Assembly: GCA_963772935.1 (NCBI GenBank)
Contig: CAVYZK010000008.1
Span: 186,001 to 250,000 of the forward strand
Reading direction: 5' to 3'
Source of the DNA: JANNNF01 sp963772935
GTDB lineage: Bacteria; Pseudomonadota; Alphaproteobacteria; Rhodobacterales; Rhodobacteraceae
Length of the DNA: 64,000 nucleotides
Below, piece after piece: positions 34,086-42,490 of this stretch. The translations under genes and the position numbers were made by a program. Each line of letters opens with the position of its first letter. Positions within the stretch are counted from its first letter, which is position 1. The notes under the pieces were generated by a model. The model made no database searches. It saw nothing but the letters and a program-made list of their open reading frames with translations, and had not been told where the DNA came from.

Positions 34086-34823
34086 ATGACAGCGGCTTTG
34101 GCCAATGGAAAAATTAACCCCACGGAAGGTCAGGATATCCTGACCCGCCCCCCCCTCACCCGCCCTCCCGTCGAATGGTCGCATCTGCCGGGGTTTGCCC
34201 CCTATCCCGAAACCCTTGCCGCCATGGAACAGCGTGTGGCCCGGATTGCCGATGGCACCGCGCCCGAGGCGATCTGGCTGCTGGAACACCCGCCGCTCTA
34301 CACCGCTGGCACATCGGCCAAACTGGCCGACCTGACCGACCCCCACCGCTTTCCTGTCTTTGACGCGGGGCGCGGCGGGCAATACACCTACCACGGCCCC
34401 GGTCAACGCGTGGCCTATGCCATGCTCGACCTCAACCGCCGGGGCCGCGACGTGCGCCAGTTCGTCTGCGCGCTGGAGGCCTGGGTGATCGCCGCCTTGG
34501 CCGAGTTCAACGTGCGCGGCGAACGCCGCGCGGGCCGCGTCGGCGTCTGGGTCACGCTACCGGGCGTCACCGCCCCAGATGGCAGCCCAGCCGAGGCCAA
34601 GATCGCCGCAATCGGGGTGAAACTGCGCCGCTGGGTCAGCTTTCATGGCATCTCGATCAATGTCGAACCGGACCTGTCGCATTTCACCGGCATTGTACCC
34701 TGTGGCATTGCCGACCATGGCGTGACCAGCCTTGTCGCCCTTGGCTTGCCTGTCACCCTGCACGACATGGACGCCGCCCTGATGGCCACCTTCCCCCGCG
34801 CTTTTCCCGATCAGACCCTGTAG
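34086..34823 (+). CDS. lipB: Octanoyl-[acyl-carrier-protein]:protein transferase
   Basis: LipB (245 residues) moves octanoate from ACP to lipoyl domains, the first step of lipoate synthesis. It shows LLEHPPLYTAGTSAK, the glycine-rich RGGQYTYHGPGQRVAYAMLD, the catalytic Lys in AAIGVKLRRWVSFHG and the catalytic Cys in FTGIVPCGIADHGVTSL. The N-terminal extension of about 15 residues is slightly longer than usual, and GTG or later starts are possible. lipA is not in the window. Confidence 0.95.
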   Translation: MTAALANGKINPTEGQDILTRPPLTRPPVEWSHLPGFAPYPETLAAMEQRVARIADGTAPEAIWLLEHPPLYTAGTSAKLADLTDPHRFPVFDAGRGGQYTYHGPGQRVAYAMLDLNRRGRDVRQFVCALEAWVIAALAEFNVRGERRAGRVGVWVTLPGVTAPDGSPAEAKIAAIGVKLRRWVSFHGISINVEPDLSHFTGIVPCGIADHGVTSLVALGLPVTLHDMDAALMATFPRAFPDQTL

Positions 34824-34960
34824 CCGAAATGCCGCAGCCAAAGAATCGTGCCAGCCACAGGCCTTGCGACCATTGGGTGACTTGCAACGCGCCCGACCAG
34901 TCGCCATTTATGCTGTAACGAAACCAGCCGCGGGTCCGCCCGCACGCCATGCAAGAGGGT

Positions 34961-35374
34961 ATGATGTCCAGACTGACCGTGATTGCTGCTTTGTCCTTCA
35001 CTGCCCTTGCAGCCCCGGCCTTCGCAGGCGACGCGGCCTTGGGCGAGGCGGATTTCAAGAAATGCAAAGCCTGCCATTCGATCATCGCCGCCGATGGCAC
35101 CGAGATTGTCAAAGGTGGCAAGACCGGACCAAACCTGTGGGGCGTCATCGGGCGGCCTGTGGGGTCGGTGCCCGACTATAACTACGGCGAGGCTATCTTG
35201 GCCGTCGGTGCTGCTGGCGCTGTGTGGGACGAAGCATCCGTTGCGGCCTATATCGCCGACCCGAGCGCTTGGCTGAAAGAAAAATCCGGCGACGCTGGGG
35301 CCAAATCCAAGATGTCGTTCAAACTGGCGACGGGTGGCGAAGATATGGCAGCGTATCTGGCGACCCTTAAATAA
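34961..35374 (+). CDS. Class I c-type cytochrome (cytochrome c2-like), periplasmic
   Basis: About 137 residues with a signal peptide (SRLTVIAALSFTALAAPAFAG) and a single haem c site CKACH. The axial Met lies in SKMSFKLATGGED. The segments GPNLWGVIGRPVGSVPDYNY and AYIADPSAWLKEKSG are characteristic of large-type cytochrome c2/c550. It probably carries electrons between the bc1 complex and an oxidase such as the one encoded by ctaD nearby. Two ATGs (34961, 34964) follow AGAGGG; the second has better spacing. A terminator follows. Confidence 0.92.
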   Translation: MMSRLTVIAALSFTALAAPAFAGDAALGEADFKKCKACHSIIAADGTEIVKGGKTGPNLWGVIGRPVGSVPDYNYGEAILAVGAAGAVWDEASVAAYIADPSAWLKEKSGDAGAKSKMSFKLATGGEDMAAYLATLK

Positions 35375-35394
35375 CAATCCTGATCCCGGCAGAC

Positions 35395-35421
35395 AGGCCC
35401 AACCCATCGGTTGGGCCTTTT
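35395..35421 (+). terminator. Rho-independent terminator after the cytochrome c gene
   Basis: AGGCCCAACC-CATC-GGTTGGGCCT is a 10-bp stem followed by TTT. It lies between the convergent cytochrome c and DMT transporter genes. Confidence 0.85.
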
Positions 35422-35422
35422 G

Positions 35423-36355
35423 TCATTCTGCGGTGACTGATGCCGTCAGATACACCCCCGCCAGCGTGATGATCAGCCCCACCCCCATTATAGCTGACAA
35501 AGGCTCGCCAAACAGCGCCCAGGCCCAGATCATCGTGACAGGCGGGCTAAGGTAGATCACGCTGCTGACCCGGGCCGGGGCATAGCGGCGCAGGCACAGA
35601 TAATAGACGCCCCACGCCCCAAAGGTGGCAAGCAGCACCAGCCAGCCAATGCCAAAGGCAAAGGCAGGCGTCAGTGGCGGCACAATCCCGCCCTCAAACC
35701 CGGCACAAACGGCAAAGACAGCGGCCGCCGACAAACATTGCAGGCTCAGGCTTTGATGAATGGCAAGCTGGCTCTTGCGCATCCGCTTTTGCAAAACCGT
35801 CGCAAAGGCAAATGACACCATCCCCATGACGGGCAGCACATAAGCAAACAGCGGGGCATGCCCCACCGCCAAAACATCGGCGCTGACCACCAGTACCCCC
35901 AGCATGCCAATCGCCGTGCCCAGCCATTGCCGCCCGGTCAGGGCCTGCCCCAACATTGGCAACGACAATGCCGCAATGGCCAAGGGCACCAGATCGGCCA
36001 TCAAGGCAACCAACCCCGTCGGCACCCCCTGCCCAATGGCAATGGCAAAGCCGCCCAGATACAGCACCATGCCCAGAAAGCCGAACAGGCTTTGCTCGGC
36101 CACAGCGCGCCATTTGATCTTCGGGCCAATCAGCAGCGCAAAGGGCAACAGAATAATCCCCGACACGAAACTGCGCCAGAACAGCACCATGAATACCGGG
36201 GCCTGATCGGTGGCATAGCGGATACCGACAAAGCCGGAACTCCACGACACCACCAGCAGCGCCGCCAACAGCGGAAACACCAATGGATGCTCGCCACGAC
36301 GCACGTGGGGCAAACGCGGGGTCAACGGGGGTGGCAGGGTCTGGTCACTGGGCAT
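35423..36355 (-). CDS. DMT-superfamily (EamA) transporter
   Basis: This 310-residue protein has ten hydrophobic segments in two EamA repeats; an early motif is VSWSSGFVGIRYATDQAPVF, and the second repeat ends ALFGEPLSAIMGVGLIITLAGVYL. Family members export amino acids and metabolites; no substrate can be assigned. The first 25 residues (MPSDQTLPPPLTPRLPHVRR) are hydrophilic, so a later start is possible. Confidence 0.85.
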   Translation of the reverse strand: MPSDQTLPPPLTPRLPHVRRGEHPLVFPLLAALLVVSWSSGFVGIRYATDQAPVFMVLFWRSFVSGIILLPFALLIGPKIKWRAVAEQSLFGFLGMVLYLGGFAIAIGQGVPTGLVALMADLVPLAIAALSLPMLGQALTGRQWLGTAIGMLGVLVVSADVLAVGHAPLFAYVLPVMGMVSFAFATVLQKRMRKSQLAIHQSLSLQCLSAAAVFAVCAGFEGGIVPPLTPAFAFGIGWLVLLATFGAWGVYYLCLRRYAPARVSSVIYLSPPVTMIWAWALFGEPLSAIMGVGLIITLAGVYLTASVTAE

Positions 36356-36537
36356 GGCATAACAATGCGGCAGACATCACCCACCGGGCCGCCACGCGCC
36401 GACCTTTTGCCCGGCAGCGCCGACCTTTCCGCCGCTCATATCCAGCGCAAAAAGCCCTAGGCGAAACCGGACTGCCTGCCGTAACGTCACCCTATTCCCC
36501 CTGCCAGATCATTCCCGCCGCAAAGGATACCCGACCG

Positions 36538-37179
36538 ATGCCCTATTATACCGTCACATCGCGCACCACGACCACGAACCTCAACTGGCGTCAGACCCTT
36601 CAGAACGGCCCGACCAACGGCCCGCGCGCGGTGCTGGCCTTTGCCGCCCGCAAAGGCATTACCCGGGTGCCGATGGGCTATCTGCTGAACGGACCTGTGG
36701 CACAGGTGCTGGGCACTGCCATCGTGACGGATGGTCTTTCGGCCTGCGAGTTGATTTTGCTCGTCGGTTGCGATGCAGGCGACACACCGCAACATGTGGC
36801 GTTTTCCCATGTGCGCAGCGGCGACCCACGGCTGCTGGACTGGAACAGCTTCACCGCAGGCATCATCGGGATCCAGCCCAATGTCTATGCCGTGGTGGAC
36901 GTGACCACCACCTATGAACGCCCCGGCCCCTTGGGCGACGCGCTGATGGAACGCTACAACATACCCTTCGCCAACATCCTGATTTACATCAGTTCCACGG
37001 GCGAGCGTGGCCGCAGCTTCGGCGTAGACGGCACCGGCAACGTGGGTGAGATCGACGCCACACTGGTCAAGCGCAACACGGCCGCCAAACTGGACGGCGC
37101 GCGGAACAAGGCGGGCTATCTTGTGCAATGCGACAAGTACAGCGACGACGGCCCCTTCTCGCTCAAGACGCCCAAATAG
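36538..37179 (+). CDS. Conserved hypothetical protein, 213 residues
   Basis: Not recognised. The protein starts MPYYTVTSRTTTTNLNWRQT and has no signal peptide or membrane helix. The middle (VTDGLSACELILLVGCDAGD, then SHVRSGDPRLLDWNSFTAGI) and the end (NKAGYLVQCDKYSDDGPFSL) look like a folded domain, perhaps a mono-ADP-ribosyl or deamidase-like toxin-associated fold, but no catalytic motif can be named. ATG 36538 follows AAAGGATACCC. It stands alone between convergent and co-directed genes. Confidence 0.6.
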   Translation: MPYYTVTSRTTTTNLNWRQTLQNGPTNGPRAVLAFAARKGITRVPMGYLLNGPVAQVLGTAIVTDGLSACELILLVGCDAGDTPQHVAFSHVRSGDPRLLDWNSFTAGIIGIQPNVYAVVDVTTTYERPGPLGDALMERYNIPFANILIYISSTGERGRSFGVDGTGNVGEIDATLVKRNTAAKLDGARNKAGYLVQCDKYSDDGPFSLKTPK

Positions 37180-37358
37180 CACACGCCAGCAAGGCCGGGC
37201 TGGCCCAACCCCCGCTGCCGTCAAGAATTTATCACCCTGCGTCAAAGTCGGACATTGCGGCAAGGCAAGCCTGCCAGTAAACACGGGATCACACACTCCG
37301 TGATGCAGCAGGCAACTGCGACGCGCGGAGCCCTGCAATTCCTTTTCGGGAGGCGCCT

Positions 37359-39029
37359 ATGGCCGACGCAGCCATCCATGGCCACGATCACGACCATCGC
37401 AGTTTCTTCACTCGCTGGTTCATGTCCACCAATCACAAGGACATCGGCATCCTTTACCTGTTTTCGGGCGGCTTTGTCGGCCTGATCTCGGTCATTTTCA
37501 CCCTCTATATGCGGATGGAACTGATGCACCCCGGGGTGCAGTACATGTGTCAGGAAGGCATGCGCCTTGTGGCAGATGCCTCCGCCACCTGCACGCCCAA
37601 CGGCCACGTCTGGAACGTGACCGTCACCGCGCACGGCATCCTGATGATGTTCTTCGTGGTGATTCCCGCCCTGTTCGGCGGGTTTGGCAACTATTTCATG
37701 CCTTTGCAGATCGGCGCGCCCGATATGGCGTTCCCGCGCATGAACAACCTGTCCTACTGGCTCTACATCGCGGGCACCTCGCTTGCCGTGGCTTCGGTGT
37801 TCTCGCCGGGCGGCAATGACCAGATGGGCTCCGGCGTCGGCTGGGTTCTCTACCCGCCGCTCTCCACCAATGAAGGCGGCTACTCGATGGACCTCGCGAT
37901 CTTCGCGGTCCACCTGTCGGGTGCCTCGTCGATCCTTGGGGCCATCAACATCATCACCACCTTCCTGAACATGCGTGCCCCCGGCATGACCATGCACAAG
38001 GTGCCGCTGTTCGCCTGGTCGATCTTTGTGACCGCCTGGCTGATCCTGCTGGCCCTGCCGGTGCTGGCCGGTGCCATCACCATGCTGCTGACCGACCGCA
38101 ACTTCGGCACCACCTTCTTCCAGCCCGAAGGCGGCGGCGACCCGATCCTCTACCAGCACATCCTGTGGTTCTTCGGCCACCCCGAGGTCTACATCATCGT
38201 CCTGCCCGCCTTCGGCATCATTTCGCAGGTCATCGCCACCTTCTCGAAAAAGCCGATCTTCGGCTACCTGCCGATGGTCTACGCCATGGTCGGCATCGGT
38301 GTGCTGGGCTTCGTCGTCTGGGCGCACCACATGTATACCGTCGGCATGTCGCTGACCCAGCAGAGCTACTTCATGCTGGCCACCATGGTCATCGCGGTGC
38401 CCACCGGCATCAAGATCTTCTCGTGGATCGCCACCATGTGGGGCGGGTCGGTGGAGTTCAAGACGCCGATGCTGTTCGCCTTCGGCTTCCTGTTCCTGTT
38501 CACCGTCGGCGGCGTCACCGGCATCGTCCTCAGCCAAGCCGCCGTGGACCGCGCCTACCATGACACCTACTATGTCGTCGCCCACTTCCACTATGTGATG
38601 TCACTCGGCGCCGTGTTCGGCATCTTCGCGGGCATCTACTTCTGGATCGGCAAGATGTCGGGCCGCCAATACCCCGAATGGGCCGGCAAACTGCACTTCT
38701 GGGCGATGTTCCTCGGGTCCAACCTGACCTTCTTCCCGCAGCACTTCCTGGGCCGTCAGGGCATGCCCCGCCGCTACATCGACTACCCCGAGGCCTTTGC
38801 CTACTGGAACTGGTTCTCCTCGATCGGCGCGTTCATCTCCTTCGCCTCGTTCATCTTCTTCATCGGCGTGGTGTTCTACACCCTGTTTGCCGGCAAGCGG
38901 GTGACCGAGAACAACTACTGGAACGAATACGCCGACACCCTGGAATGGACCCTGCCCTCGCCGCCCCCCGAACACACGTTCGAGATGCTGCCCAAGCAGA
39001 GCGACTGGGACAAAGGGCACGCCCACTAA
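37359..39029 (+). CDS. ctaD: Cytochrome c oxidase subunit I (aa3-type)
   Basis: This 556-residue catalytic subunit reduces oxygen at the haem a3-CuB centre and pumps protons. It has twelve helices. The haem a ligand His lies in VTAHGILMMFFVVIPALFGG. The CuB His-Tyr region is WFFGHPEVYIIVLPAFG, and VAHFHYVMSLGAVFGIFAG gives the haem ligands near the end. The D-channel residue is in GNYFMPLQIGAPDMAFPRMN. Subunits II and III are not in the window; ctaD alone is usual in Rhodobacteraceae. A strong terminator follows. Confidence 0.97.
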   Translation: MADAAIHGHDHDHRSFFTRWFMSTNHKDIGILYLFSGGFVGLISVIFTLYMRMELMHPGVQYMCQEGMRLVADASATCTPNGHVWNVTVTAHGILMMFFVVIPALFGGFGNYFMPLQIGAPDMAFPRMNNLSYWLYIAGTSLAVASVFSPGGNDQMGSGVGWVLYPPLSTNEGGYSMDLAIFAVHLSGASSILGAINIITTFLNMRAPGMTMHKVPLFAWSIFVTAWLILLALPVLAGAITMLLTDRNFGTTFFQPEGGGDPILYQHILWFFGHPEVYIIVLPAFGIISQVIATFSKKPIFGYLPMVYAMVGIGVLGFVVWAHHMYTVGMSLTQQSYFMLATMVIAVPTGIKIFSWIATMWGGSVEFKTPMLFAFGFLFLFTVGGVTGIVLSQAAVDRAYHDTYYVVAHFHYVMSLGAVFGIFAGIYFWIGKMSGRQYPEWAGKLHFWAMFLGSNLTFFPQHFLGRQGMPRRYIDYPEAFAYWNWFSSIGAFISFASFIFFIGVVFYTLFAGKRVTENNYWNEYADTLEWTLPSPPPEHTFEMLPKQSDWDKGHAH

Positions 39030-39049
39030 GGGTAAGGTTATGGAATAAG

Positions 39050-39078
39050 AAAGGCCCCGGAGCGATCCGGGGCCTTTC
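39050..39078 (+). terminator. Rho-independent terminator after ctaD
   Basis: AAAGGCCCCGGA-GCGAT-CCGGGGCCTTT is a near-perfect stem 20 bp after the ctaD stop, preceded by A-rich and ending in T-rich sequence. Confidence 0.9.
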
Positions 39079-39107
39079 GCGTTTGGGGGTATTAAAAAAT
39101 CCAATCC

Positions 39108-39132
39108 GTAGGATGGGCAATTTGCCCATCCT
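39108..39132. repeat. REP-like palindrome with GTAGG head, copy 1
   Basis: GTAGGATGGGCA-ATT-TGCCCATCCT lies between convergent ctaD and the toxin gene. It is identical except for one base to 47017-47041. The GTAG head followed by an imperfect hairpin is the usual build of REP elements. Confidence 0.7.
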
Positions 39133-39144
39133 GACAACAGCCCC

Positions 39145-39645
39145 TCACCCAAACCCCGCCACCACCGTCTCAATCGGCAAACACAGCGTCCGGCTCCCGT
39201 CGGGATACTCCATGAACTCCGCGCAGCGCAGGTAGAACCGTCGCGCGGCCTCGTCCTTGGCCTGCACCATCACTGCCGCCATCCCGATGCTGCCAGACGC
39301 AACAGCAATCCGGCGCAGCGCGTCGGCCAGCATATCCGCGCCCAACCCCCGACCCGCATAGTCACGGGCAACAGCAAGCCGCCCGATCACCGACACCGGA
39401 ATCGTATCCGGCGCATTGCGCCGCACCTTGCCGGGGGCGGCCTCGCGCTGGACCGATCCTGCCGAAATGCAGAAATACCCGACCACCACGCGGCCCGCAC
39501 AGACCACATAGGTTCGCGAAAACCGGCTTTCGTTTTTCAGCGCCCGCTGCCGCAGCCAGTCATTCAGCACCGCCTCGCCGCAATCGAACGCAAACACATC
39601 ATGGTCGGCGGTCAACGGCACAGGGGCCGAAATCACTTTTCCCAC
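39145..39645 (-). CDS. GNAT acetyltransferase toxin (TacT/AtaT-type)
   Basis: This 166-residue Gcn5-type acetyltransferase acetylates aminoacyl-tRNA in characterised relatives. The acetyl-CoA loop is VARDYAGRGLGADMLADALR, and the catalytic Tyr lies in DEAARRFYLRCAEF; the N-terminus FDCGEAVLNDWLRQRALKNE is typical of TA-linked members. It overlaps the antitoxin stop by 13 bp, so it is co-translated. Confidence 0.88.
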   Translation of the reverse strand: MGKVISAPVPLTADHDVFAFDCGEAVLNDWLRQRALKNESRFSRTYVVCAGRVVVGYFCISAGSVQREAAPGKVRRNAPDTIPVSVIGRLAVARDYAGRGLGADMLADALRRIAVASGSIGMAAVMVQAKDEAARRFYLRCAEFMEYPDGSRTLCLPIETVVAGFG

Positions 39646-39947
39646 GCCGGGGTACGCGCAAGCAACGCCCGCAGCTTTGGCCCCGGCGCAGGCGCGGCGT
39701 CCAGCGCCGCCATGAAGGCATCGTAACGCTCACCCTCCAGCGCAAACAACCGCTGGTCAAGAAGCACATCCACTGCTTGCTTGCGCGCCGCATCCAGCAT
39801 GAACTCGGTGCGGGTCTTGCCCAGCACCGCCGCCGCATCGTCGATCAGCCGCCGGGTGCCGGCCTCAATACGCAGGTTGATGCTGCCCTTCACATCGGGC
39901 GCAACCGACGGGCGGGCGGTGTCAGGCAGGGCATGGCTCGTTTTCAT
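39633..39947 (-). CDS. DUF1778 ribbon-helix-helix antitoxin (TacA-type)
   Basis: About 104 residues. The RHH segment is GSINLRIEAGTRRLIDDAAAV, then KTRTEFMLDAARKQA, and the C-terminal tail that neutralises the toxin follows. Such antitoxins also repress their own operon. ATG 39947 is preferred; another ATG lies one codon upstream. Confidence 0.88.
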   Translation of the reverse strand: MKTSHALPDTARPSVAPDVKGSINLRIEAGTRRLIDDAAAVLGKTRTEFMLDAARKQAVDVLLDQRLFALEGERYDAFMAALDAAPAPGPKLRALLARTPAWEK

Positions 39948-40055
39948 CATCCTGCAAGATTGCGCATCTGTACCTACATTGTCAATACAGAGGCGCGCGG
40001 CATCGGCCAATCGGTCGCACTATACGCCCCCCCCTCCCCCCGCTATCTTCCCCCC

Positions 40056-40551
40056 ATGCCCTACGAATGGTTGCCCCCCACCCCACACCGAACAGCGCCT
40101 GCACCTGTGGCCGCACCGATCTCTGTCGCAGCGGGGGTTCGTCTGGTTCATCGGCGGCACTGCCGCGCTGATCGCGCTGCCGCTGGTCACGCTGCTCGGC
40201 AACCCGGCCCTCTGGGCGTTGCTGCCGTTTCTGGCGGGGGCTGTTGCGGCCATCTGGTGGGCGCTGCGGCGCAGCTACCGCGATGCCCAGATCATCGAGG
40301 ATCTGACCCTGACCCCCGACCTGATCACCCTCACCCGCCACGGCCCAAGGGGGGCGCGTCAGGCGTGGGAGGCCAACCCGCATTGGGTGCGCGTCATCCG
40401 GCACGAATCTGGCGGCCCGGTGCCGCAGTACCTGACCCTGAAAGGCGGCCCGCGAGAGGTTGAACTGGGGGCCTTCCTGTCCGAAGACGAACGCATCACT
40501 CTGGCCCGCAGCCTGACGCAAAAGCTGCACGATCTGCGTCAGGCCGTATAG
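40056..40551 (+). CDS. DUF2244 membrane protein, single-base frameshift near start
   Basis: The main frame reads TEQRLHLWPHRSLSQRGFVW, two membrane helices (GGTAALIALPLVTLLGNPALW and following), then LTLTPDLITLTRHGPRGARQ and LKGGPREVELGAFLSEDERI. This is DUF2244, an inner-membrane protein common in alphaproteobacteria and often near cytochrome oxidase genes. The natural N-terminus MPYEWLPPTP is in another frame from ATG 40056; the two join if one base is removed at about 40079-40088. Function unknown. Confidence 0.75.
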
Positions 40552-40560
40552 CGCCCTGTA

Positions 40561-40615
40561 TCTACGGATCCTCTACGGAGTCTTTACGCGTTCTCTACGC
40601 CGTCTTTACGGGCGT
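40561..40615. repeat. Five tandem 11-bp repeats
   Basis: TCTACG or TTTACG begins at 40561, 40572, 40583, 40594 and 40605, exactly 11 bp apart, with a looser GNGTC between. The array fills the gap between the convergent DUF2244 and yqeY genes. Confidence 0.75.
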
Positions 40616-40616
40616 T

Positions 40617-41075
40617 TCAGCCCAGTTGCGCCTTGATCGCCGTCCCTGCGGCCCCGAAATCCATCTGGCCGGTGTAGCGCGCCTTCAGCGCCGCCATCAC
40701 GCGGCCCATGTCGCGAATACTGGTCGCCCCCACCTCTGCCACCGCCGCCGCAATGGCTGCGTCCACCTCGGCACCAGACAGTTGGCGCGGCAGAAACTCC
40801 TCGATCACCTTGATTTCGTTCAACTCTTTTTCGGCCAGTTCCAGCCTGCCGCCTTCTTCATAGGCGCGGGCAGATTCGTGGCGCTGTTTGACCATCTTGC
40901 CCATGATGGCCAGAATGTCGCCCTCGCCGACCTCGCCGTCGCCCGCTTCGCCGCGCAACGCGATCTCACGGTCCTTGATGGCCGCGTTGATCAGCCGCAA
41001 AGTGGAAAGACGCTCAACCTCCTTGGCGCGCATCGCATCCTTCAACGCCGCCATCAACCGCTCCCGCATCGCCAT
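40617..41075 (-). CDS. yqeY: GatB/YqeY family protein
   Basis: This 152-residue protein (MAMRERLMAALKDAMRAKEV, then STLRLINAAIKDREIALRGE; end DMGRVMAALKARYTGQMDFG) is related to the tail domain of the amidotransferase subunit GatB, which binds tRNA. YqeY proteins stand alone and may assist tRNA-dependent amidation; no activity is established. It starts at 41075 and is divergent from carA, as commonly seen in Rhodobacteraceae. Confidence 0.9.
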   Translation of the reverse strand: MAMRERLMAALKDAMRAKEVERLSTLRLINAAIKDREIALRGEAGDGEVGEGDILAIMGKMVKQRHESARAYEEGGRLELAEKELNEIKVIEEFLPRQLSGAEVDAAIAAAVAEVGATSIRDMGRVMAALKARYTGQMDFGAAGTAIKAQLG

Positions 41076-41252
41076 GTCTTGTCCATCCTTGGGTGTGTGG
41101 CCTTGGACAGTATAGCCAAGCGGCGAAACACGCAACTGAATGACGCAGGGCCAACCGACTGTTATCAAACGATATTCCTTTTCGCCCAATGGGTTGACCC
41201 CGCGGCCCCACACGCCTAGTGTCCCCCGAATTTGCGTACAGGGAGTCGCCCC

Positions 41253-42410
41253 ATGCCCACCTCCGCCCAGCCCAAGCCTACCGCCTGCCTCGCCCTGTCC
41301 GACGGGACGGTGTTCTACGGCATGGGCTTTGGGGCCACAGGAGAGACGGTGGCAGAACTGGTCTTCAACACCGCGATGACCGGCTATCAGGAAATCATGA
41401 CCGATCCGTCCTATGCAGGCCAGGTCGTGACCTTCACCTTCCCGCATGTCGGCAATGTGGGTGTGACGCCGGAAGATGACGAAACATCAACACCTTCCGC
41501 CGCTGGGATGGTCGTGAAATGGGATCCGACCGAACCGTCTAACTGGCGCGCAACCGGCGAGTTGACGGATTGGCTGCTCAAGATCGGCCGTATCGGCGTG
41601 GGCGGCATCGACACCCGCCGCCTGACCCGCGCCATCCGTCAGCAAGGGGCACCACATGTGGCCTTGGCCCATGATCCGGCTGGGAATTTTGACATCGGCG
41701 CGCTGGTCGCCAAGGCCCGCGCGTGGAAGGGTCTTGTTGGGCTGGACCTTGCCAAGGACGTAACCTGCGCGCAGTCCTACACGTGGAATGAACAGCGTTG
41801 GGCCTGGCCCGACGGCTATACCAAGCGTGCGACGGCGGGTCTGAAAGTGGTCGCCATCGACTACGGGGCCAAGCGCAATATCCTGCGCTGTCTGGCCTCG
41901 GCGGGCTGTGATGTGACGGTTCTGCCAGCCTCTGCCACCGCGGAAGACGTGCTGGCGCTGAACCCGGAGGGCGTGTTTTTGTCGAATGGGCCGGGCGATC
42001 CGGCGGCGACCGGGGCCTATGCGGTGCCGATGATTCAGGGCGTTCTGGCGCAGGATATTCCGTTGTTCGGCATCTGCCTTGGGCATCAGATGTTGGCCTT
42101 GGCCTTGGGGGCAACGACCGTGAAAATGAACCACGGCCACCACGGGGCCAACCATCCGGTCAAGGATCTGACGACGGGTAAGGTTGAAATTACCTCGATG
42201 AACCATGGGTTTACGGTAGACAGTCAGACCCTGCCCAAGGGTGTGTCGGAAACCCATGTCTCGCTGTTTGACGGGTCGAACTGTGGTATTGCGGTTGATG
42301 GCAAGCCGGTCTTTTCGGTTCAGTACCACCCCGAAGCCAGCCCCGGCCCGCAAGACAGCTACTATCTGTTTGACCGTTTCGCCGCCGCCATGCAGGCCCG
42401 CCGCGCCTGA
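41253..42410 (+). CDS. carA: Carbamoyl-phosphate synthase small subunit
   Basis: CarA (385 residues) is the glutaminase that supplies ammonia to CarB for carbamoyl phosphate, used in arginine and pyrimidine synthesis. The N-terminal domain reads ALSDGTVFYGMGFGATGETV. The triad is Cys in FGICLGHQMLALALGA and His/Glu in VQYHPEASPGP; FLSNGPGDPA is also present. ATG 41253 follows AGGGAGTCGCC. carB is not in the window. Confidence 0.96.
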   Translation: MPTSAQPKPTACLALSDGTVFYGMGFGATGETVAELVFNTAMTGYQEIMTDPSYAGQVVTFTFPHVGNVGVTPEDDETSTPSAAGMVVKWDPTEPSNWRATGELTDWLLKIGRIGVGGIDTRRLTRAIRQQGAPHVALAHDPAGNFDIGALVAKARAWKGLVGLDLAKDVTCAQSYTWNEQRWAWPDGYTKRATAGLKVVAIDYGAKRNILRCLASAGCDVTVLPASATAEDVLALNPEGVFLSNGPGDPAATGAYAVPMIQGVLAQDIPLFGICLGHQMLALALGATTVKMNHGHHGANHPVKDLTTGKVEITSMNHGFTVDSQTLPKGVSETHVSLFDGSNCGIAVDGKPVFSVQYHPEASPGPQDSYYLFDRFAAAMQARRA

Positions 42411-42490
42411 TCCTGTCGCGCATAATACGAACGTCTTAACCTACTGTTAACCCGGCGCGGGCCATGCTGTCCGTCTGAACCGGGGATACC

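Noticed and set aside
37242..38591. Minus-strand open frame of 449 codons opposite ctaD
   Set aside because: It is a shadow of the highly biased ctaD codons, rich in His, Gly and Asp without any domain.
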